Of a DNA stretch of 9,335 bases, positions 6,537-9,335 are shown in pieces. Below the pieces are notes generated by a model. The model was not told where the DNA came from and did not search any database. It saw only the letters and a program-made list of their open reading frames with translations. Numbering within the stretch: the first letter of the stretch is position 1; every line of letters begins with the position of its first letter. Location of the stretch: assembly GCA_025463615.1 (NCBI GenBank), contig JAODAU010000188.1:1-9335 (forward strand), written 5' to 3'. Made by a program: the position numbers and the translations under genes. The stretch comes from Microbacteriaceae bacterium. GTDB lineage: Bacteria > Actinomycetota > Actinomycetes > Actinomycetales > Microbacteriaceae.

Positions 6537-7666
6537 GGTGCCACCCCCGCCAGCGCCGGCTTGAACCCGAGCCGCACGTTCTCGCAGCAGCCCGGTCGGC
6601 ACACGTCGTACCACGGGCCGAGCGCCGTCACCGAGAGCCGCTCCCCCACCGGAACGCCGTCGCGACGCTCCAGCACGAGGTCGACGAGCCCGGACACGAA
6701 CGCCGCGTGCACGCCCGGCGTCGGGACGCGCACCGCGAACACCCCGAGCTCCGCGGCCGTCTCCATGGCCTCGGTGTCGAGGTCCCACTTGACCTCCATG
6801 TGATCCGAGATGAAGCCGAGCGGCACGATCACGAACGCCTCCACGCCGGATGCCGCGAGCTCGCGCATCGCGTCGCTGATGTCGGGCTCGAGCCACGGCT
6901 GCGTCGGCGGCCCGGAGCGAGACTGGTACACGAGTGAGTAGCTCGGGGGCGCCGATTCCTGCGCGGCGATGACGACCTCCGCGACGGCCAGGTGTTGTGC
7001 TGCATACGCACCACCCTCGCCGAAGCCGCGGGACTCGGGGCCGCTCTTCGCGGCATCTGTGGAGGGGATCGAGTGTGTGGAGAAGAGGATGTGGGTCTTC
7101 GCGAGCGGGATGCCGCGAGCCGCGACATCCGCGAGCCCGTCGCGCACGCCCTCGAAGAAGGGCTCCACGAATCCGGGGTGCTCGAAGAACTGCCGCACCT
7201 TGTCGATGCTGATCACGCCCGAGAGGCCGGTGTCGGCGAGCGCCTGGGCGTAGTCCTCGCGGTACTGGCGGCAGCTGGAGTACGAGCTGTAGGCGCTCGT
7301 GCCGATGGCGAGCAGGCGGGTGTACCCGGCATCCGCGGCCTCGGTGAGGGCGTCGCGGAGGTACGGATCCCAGTTGCGGTTGCCCCAAAGCACCGGGAGC
7401 GCGATCTCGCGCCGGGCCAGCTCGGCCTCGAGCGCGGCCTTCAGCTCGCGGTTCTGGTCGTTGATCGGGCTCACCCCGCCGAACGCGCGGTAGTGGTGCG
7501 CGACCTCCTCCAGGCGCTCCTCGGGGATTCCGCGGCCGCGGGTCACGTTGCGCAGGAACGGGATCACGTCGTCCTGCCCCTCCGGCCCGCCGAAGCTGGC
7601 GAGCAGGATCGCGTCGTAGGCCGTGGACGTCTCCACCCAGCCATCGGCGATGCCGTCAGCGCTCAC
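6533..7666 (-). CDS. hemH: Ferrochelatase (coproporphyrin III type), probable [2Fe-2S] enzyme
   Basis: Inserts Fe(II) into coproporphyrin III in the coproporphyrin-dependent branch; also called CpfC. It has 377 residues. Motifs are AILLASFGGPEG (19-30), YRAFGGVSPIN (59-69), TSAYSSYSSCRQY (123-135), ILFSTHSIP (193-201) with metal-insertion His198, and PLGFISDHMEVKWDLD (282-297) with Glu291. Four cysteines stand out: Cys132 in SSCRQY and Cys356, Cys360 and Cys361 in VCRPGCC near the C-terminus. Actinobacterial ferrochelatases are known to bind a [2Fe-2S] cluster through one internal and three C-terminal cysteines, so a cluster is likely here. The GTG start (7664-7666) overlaps the hemQ stop in a GTGA junction; the stop overlaps the hemC GTG. 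The neighbouring hemQ argues for coproporphyrin rather than protoporphyrin as the substrate. Confidence 0.96.
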   Translation of the reverse strand: MSADGIADGWVETSTAYDAILLASFGGPEGQDDVIPFLRNVTRGRGIPEERLEEVAHHYRAFGGVSPINDQNRELKAALEAELARREIALPVLWGNRNWDPYLRDALTEAADAGYTRLLAIGTSAYSSYSSCRQYREDYAQALADTGLSGVISIDKVRQFFEHPGFVEPFFEGVRDGLADVAARGIPLAKTHILFSTHSIPSTDAAKSGPESRGFGEGGAYAAQHLAVAEVVIAAQESAPPSYSLVYQSRSGPPTQPWLEPDISDAMRELAASGVEAFVIVPLGFISDHMEVKWDLDTEAMETAAELGVFAVRVPTPGVHAAFVSGLVDLVLERRDGVPVGERLSVTALGPWYDVCRPGCCENVRLGFKPALAGVAP

Positions 7667-8331
7667 GACAGGATCTCCGGGATCTCGTCGATCTCGATGC
7701 GACGGCCGGTGAAGAAGGGCAGCTCCTCGCGCACGTGGCGACGCGCCTCGGTCTGGCGCAGGTGGCGCATCAGGTCCACCAGGTCCACGAGCTCGGGCGC
7801 CTCTAGCGCCAAGATCCACTCGTAGTCGCCCAGCGCGAAGGATGCCACGGTGTTCGCGAGTACCTGACGGTACTCGCTGCCCTTGCGGCCGTGCTCGCCG
7901 AGCATCGCTCGCCGCTCGTCGTCGGGCAGGATGTACCAGTCGTAGGAACGAACGAACGGGTACACGGTGACCCAGGCCTCCGCCTCCTTGCCGCGCATGA
8001 ACGACGGCAGGTGGCTGGCGCTGAACTCGGCGTCGCGGTGCACGCCCATCGCGTTCCAGGTGGGCAGCAGGTCGCGGAGCATGGTGGTGCGGCGCAGTTC
8101 GCGCAGCGCCCACTGGAGGTCTTCGGGGGTTCCGTCGTGCATCCAGACCATCAGGTCGGCGTCGGCGCGCAGGGACGAGACATCGTAGAACCCGCGGATG
8201 ACGATGCCGCGCGCCTCGACCCGCTCGATCGCGCTCGCGAGGGAGGCGACATCCGCCTGAGTGGGTGTGGAAGGGTTACGACGGAGGACAGCCCAGAGGG
8301 TGTAGCCGCTCGGGGACGGCGCGGTGCTCAT
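7663..8331 (-). CDS. hemQ: Coprohaem decarboxylase (HemQ/ChdC, chlorite-dismutase-like)
   Basis: Decarboxylates the propionates of coprohaem III to give haem b, the last step of the coproporphyrin-dependent pathway of Gram-positive bacteria, using peroxide. It has 222 residues, typical for actinobacterial members. Visible features are YTLWAVLRR (10-18), HLPSFMRGKE (107-116), VYPFVRSYDWYILP (123-136) containing the likely catalytic Tyr, and LRQTEARRHVREELPFFTGR (191-210), where His199 is the probable proximal haem ligand by family comparison. The ATG at 8331 is preceded by GGGAGGA with an 8-nt spacing, the best Shine-Dalgarno site of the operon, consistent with its being the first hem gene. 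A 58-nt gap separates it from the upstream DUF3618 gene; no convincing promoter is seen there, so transcription may start upstream. Confidence 0.95.
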   Translation of the reverse strand: MSTAPSPSGYTLWAVLRRNPSTPTQADVASLASAIERVEARGIVIRGFYDVSSLRADADLMVWMHDGTPEDLQWALRELRRTTMLRDLLPTWNAMGVHRDAEFSASHLPSFMRGKEAEAWVTVYPFVRSYDWYILPDDERRAMLGEHGRKGSEYRQVLANTVASFALGDYEWILALEAPELVDLVDLMRHLRQTEARRHVREELPFFTGRRIEIDEIPEILS

Positions 8332-8389
8332 GGCCTCTATCCTCCCTCGCGCCGCTGTGAGAACCCAAAACGGCGGGGTGGGAGCGGTG

Positions 8390-8599
8390 TCAGTCGCGTT
8401 TCGCTATGGCGAGCGCGATGAGTCCGCCGACGGCCGCGACGGCCACCGCGGCGCCGATCTTCCACGCCGTCGGGTTCTCGCGGTACGACTTCTTCGCGCG
8501 CCTCGGCACGTTGAGCCGGTTGCCGATCTCGTCGAGCGTGTCCTGCAGCTGGTCCCGCGCGCTGATGACCTTGGACTGGATCTCTGCGGTGTCGCTCAT
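8390..8599 (-). CDS. DUF3618 family small membrane protein
   Basis: A 69-residue protein with an N-terminal amphipathic, probably helical region (about 4-40, containing ISARDQLQDTLDEIGNRLN), a basic stretch (RRAKK, 33-37), and one C-terminal transmembrane helix (about 48-66) ending in KRD. This layout and the DQLQDTLDEIGNRLN pattern match DUF3618, whose role is unknown. The layout of soluble helix plus C-terminal anchor recalls the ElaB/YqjD/YqjK type of inner-membrane proteins. The ATG (8597-8599) overlaps the stop of the upstream holin-like gene in an ATGA junction, so the two are probably translated together. hemQ follows 58 nt downstream on the same strand. Confidence 0.82.
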   Translation of the reverse strand: MSDTAEIQSKVISARDQLQDTLDEIGNRLNVPRRAKKSYRENPTAWKIGAAVAVAAVGGLIALAIAKRD

Positions 8600-9006
8600 G
8601 GTTCCTGTCGCTTTCCGATGCCCTTGATCGCGTTGACATCCCGCTTGACGCTGTCGATCGTCTCGGTGGGGGTGGGCGGGACACCCTTCTTGAGCTGCGC
8701 GACGCCGACCAGCACGAGGATGAGCACGATGACCAGCAGGATGCCGCCCACGATGAGCGCGGCCAGCCAGCCCGGCAGGAAGGTGGCGAAGCCCAGCACG
8801 GCCGCGGCGAGGAACACCATGATCATGAAGAAGCCGAAGACGGCCGCGCCCACGAACAGGCCGATGCCGATGCCCGCGTGCTTCAGCTTGCCGACGAGCT
8901 CGTCTTTGAGGTGCTCGAGCTCCTCCTTGACCAGCTCGATCACGAGGTGGGGCAGGTCTGCGACGAGCTGGAAGACCGATTTCCTGCGTGTGGGCGGGAT
9001 GCTCAC
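8596..9006 (-). CDS. Phage-holin-3_6 (DUF1469/YqjE-like) membrane protein
   Basis: A 136-residue integral membrane protein. An amphipathic helix (about 11-42, ELVKEELEHLKDELVGKLK) precedes two long hydrophobic segments (about 43-73 and 80-104), followed by a short soluble Pro- and Lys-containing tail. This is the plan of the Phage_holin_3_6/YqjE family. Despite the family name it is a chromosomal membrane protein here; no phage genes are nearby. The start is the GTG at 9004-9006, preceded by a weak AGTAGG; no ATG is available nearby in frame. It begins 7 nt after the YtxH-like gene and overlaps the DUF3618 gene by 4 nt, so the three form an operon-like unit. Confidence 0.82.
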   Translation of the reverse strand: MSIPPTRRKSVFQLVADLPHLVIELVKEELEHLKDELVGKLKHAGIGIGLFVGAAVFGFFMIMVFLAAAVLGFATFLPGWLAALIVGGILLVIVLILVLVGVAQLKKGVPPTPTETIDSVKRDVNAIKGIGKRQEP

Positions 9007-9013
9007 GATGCGC

Positions 9014-9319
9014 CTACTTCTCGGTGGCGGGCTTCGCGGTCGAAGCCTTCGAGGCGGTGGTTCGCTTGGCCGGGGTGGTCGTGCGCTTCGGCGCGACCTG
9101 GTTGGCGACCTTCTTGACGCTGTCGCTCACGAAGTCGACGACCTCGGGCGCCTTGTCCTTGGCGAAGTTCTCGGCCTGCTTGACCTGCTTCTGCACGCGC
9201 GGGTCACCCCACAGCTTCTCTGCGCCCGACCTGATCTGCTCGTAACGCTCGCGCCCGGCCCGGGCGCCGTGCACGTAGCCCACGGCCATTCCGACGACGA
9301 GAAGTGCCCTGCCTCGCAT
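9014..9319 (-). CDS. YtxH-like membrane-anchored protein with basic tail
   Basis: A 101-residue protein. The N-terminus (about 4-18, ALLVVGMAVGYVHGA) is a short hydrophobic segment followed by GARAGRERYEQIR (18-30), a signature common in actinobacterial YtxH-like proteins. A charged helical region follows (about 31-72, including KQVKQAENFAKDKAPEVVDF), then a Lys/Ala/Thr/Pro-rich basic tail (about 77-101) reminiscent of histone H1-like tails. The function is unknown; the family is often linked loosely to envelope stress. The ATG at 9319 is preceded by AAAGGGAGA with a 5-nt spacing, a strong Shine-Dalgarno site that fixes the start. It is the first gene of the three-gene membrane set; any promoter would be beyond the window's right edge. 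Confidence 0.72.
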   Translation of the reverse strand: MRGRALLVVGMAVGYVHGARAGRERYEQIRSGAEKLWGDPRVQKQVKQAENFAKDKAPEVVDFVSDSVKKVANQVAPKRTTTPAKRTTASKASTAKPATEK

Positions 9320-9335
9320 GATGTCTCCCTTTCGT

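Noticed and set aside
8350..8375. Possible hairpin (CGCCG/CGGCG) in the gap before hemQ
   Set aside because: Only 5 bp of pairing around a 16-nt loop and no U-tract; not enough for a terminator or riboswitch call. No haem- or tetrapyrrole-linked operator motif was recognised there.
8596..9006. Prophage remnant suggested by the holin family name
   Set aside because: No endolysin, integrase, structural gene or attachment repeat is nearby; YqjE-like proteins of this family are normal chromosomal membrane proteins.
9040..9052. Small palindrome TCGAAG-C-CTTCGA in the YtxH-like gene
   Set aside because: Six-bp arms with a 1-nt centre, within coding sequence of a Lys/Ala-rich tail; expected by chance in this composition.
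1..9335. CRISPR array, tRNA/rRNA genes, insertion sequences
   Set aside because: No direct-repeat array, cloverleaf or rRNA sequence, or transposase motif was seen on either strand; nearly all bases are taken by confident protein genes.

Overview
The window looks like chromosomal DNA from a high-GC Gram-positive bacterium, most likely an actinobacterium of the Microbacteriaceae (Microbacterium or a relative). The basis is GC-rich coding with G/C third positions, frequent GTG starts, an actinobacterial type of phosphofructokinase, the coproporphyrin-dependent haem enzymes HemQ and an actinobacterial ferrochelatase, and many copies of the heptamer GGATGCC/GGCATCC. The assignment is inferred from these traits, not from a database search.

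Left part (1-2481, plus strand). The 3' portion of a 6-phosphofructokinase gene enters from outside the window. A short gap follows, holding a perfect 20-bp inverted repeat that probably acts as a terminator and an apparent leaderless promoter. Next come an NADPH-dependent MDR-family oxidoreductase (YhdH/AcuI type) and a small four-helix membrane protein (DUF1304).

Central and right part (2470-8331, minus strand). Read from right to left, six haem-synthesis genes form one compact operon: hemQ (chdC), hemH (cpfC), hemC, hemD, hemB and hemL. All five junctions overlap; four are 4-nt GTGA or ATGA overlaps and the hemD/hemB overlap is 8 or 14 nt, so translational coupling is likely. HemL makes 5-aminolevulinate, HemB porphobilinogen, HemC hydroxymethylbilane and HemD uroporphyrinogen III. 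HemH inserts iron into coproporphyrin III, and HemQ decarboxylates coprohaem to haem b. HemA, HemE and the coproporphyrinogen oxidase HemY/CgoX are not in the window and must be encoded elsewhere. The operon's last gene, hemL, overlaps the convergent DUF1304 gene by 12 bp, leaving no room for an intergenic terminator.

Far right (8390-9319, minus strand). Three small membrane-protein genes lie just upstream of hemQ in the same direction: a YtxH-like protein with a Lys/Ala/Thr-rich tail, a phage-holin-3_6/YqjE-like protein and a DUF3618 protein. They resemble the YqjD-YqjE-YqjK arrangement of proteobacteria. The 58-nt gap to hemQ would allow read-through.

Most of the window is ordinary core metabolism, and no wholly new system is evident. 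The points most worth a second look are a 46-nt palindromic element sitting in frame inside hemC, where it appears to add about 15 residues; the strong excess of GGATGCC/GGCATCC in three different codon contexts; and the large intergenic hairpin after pfkA.
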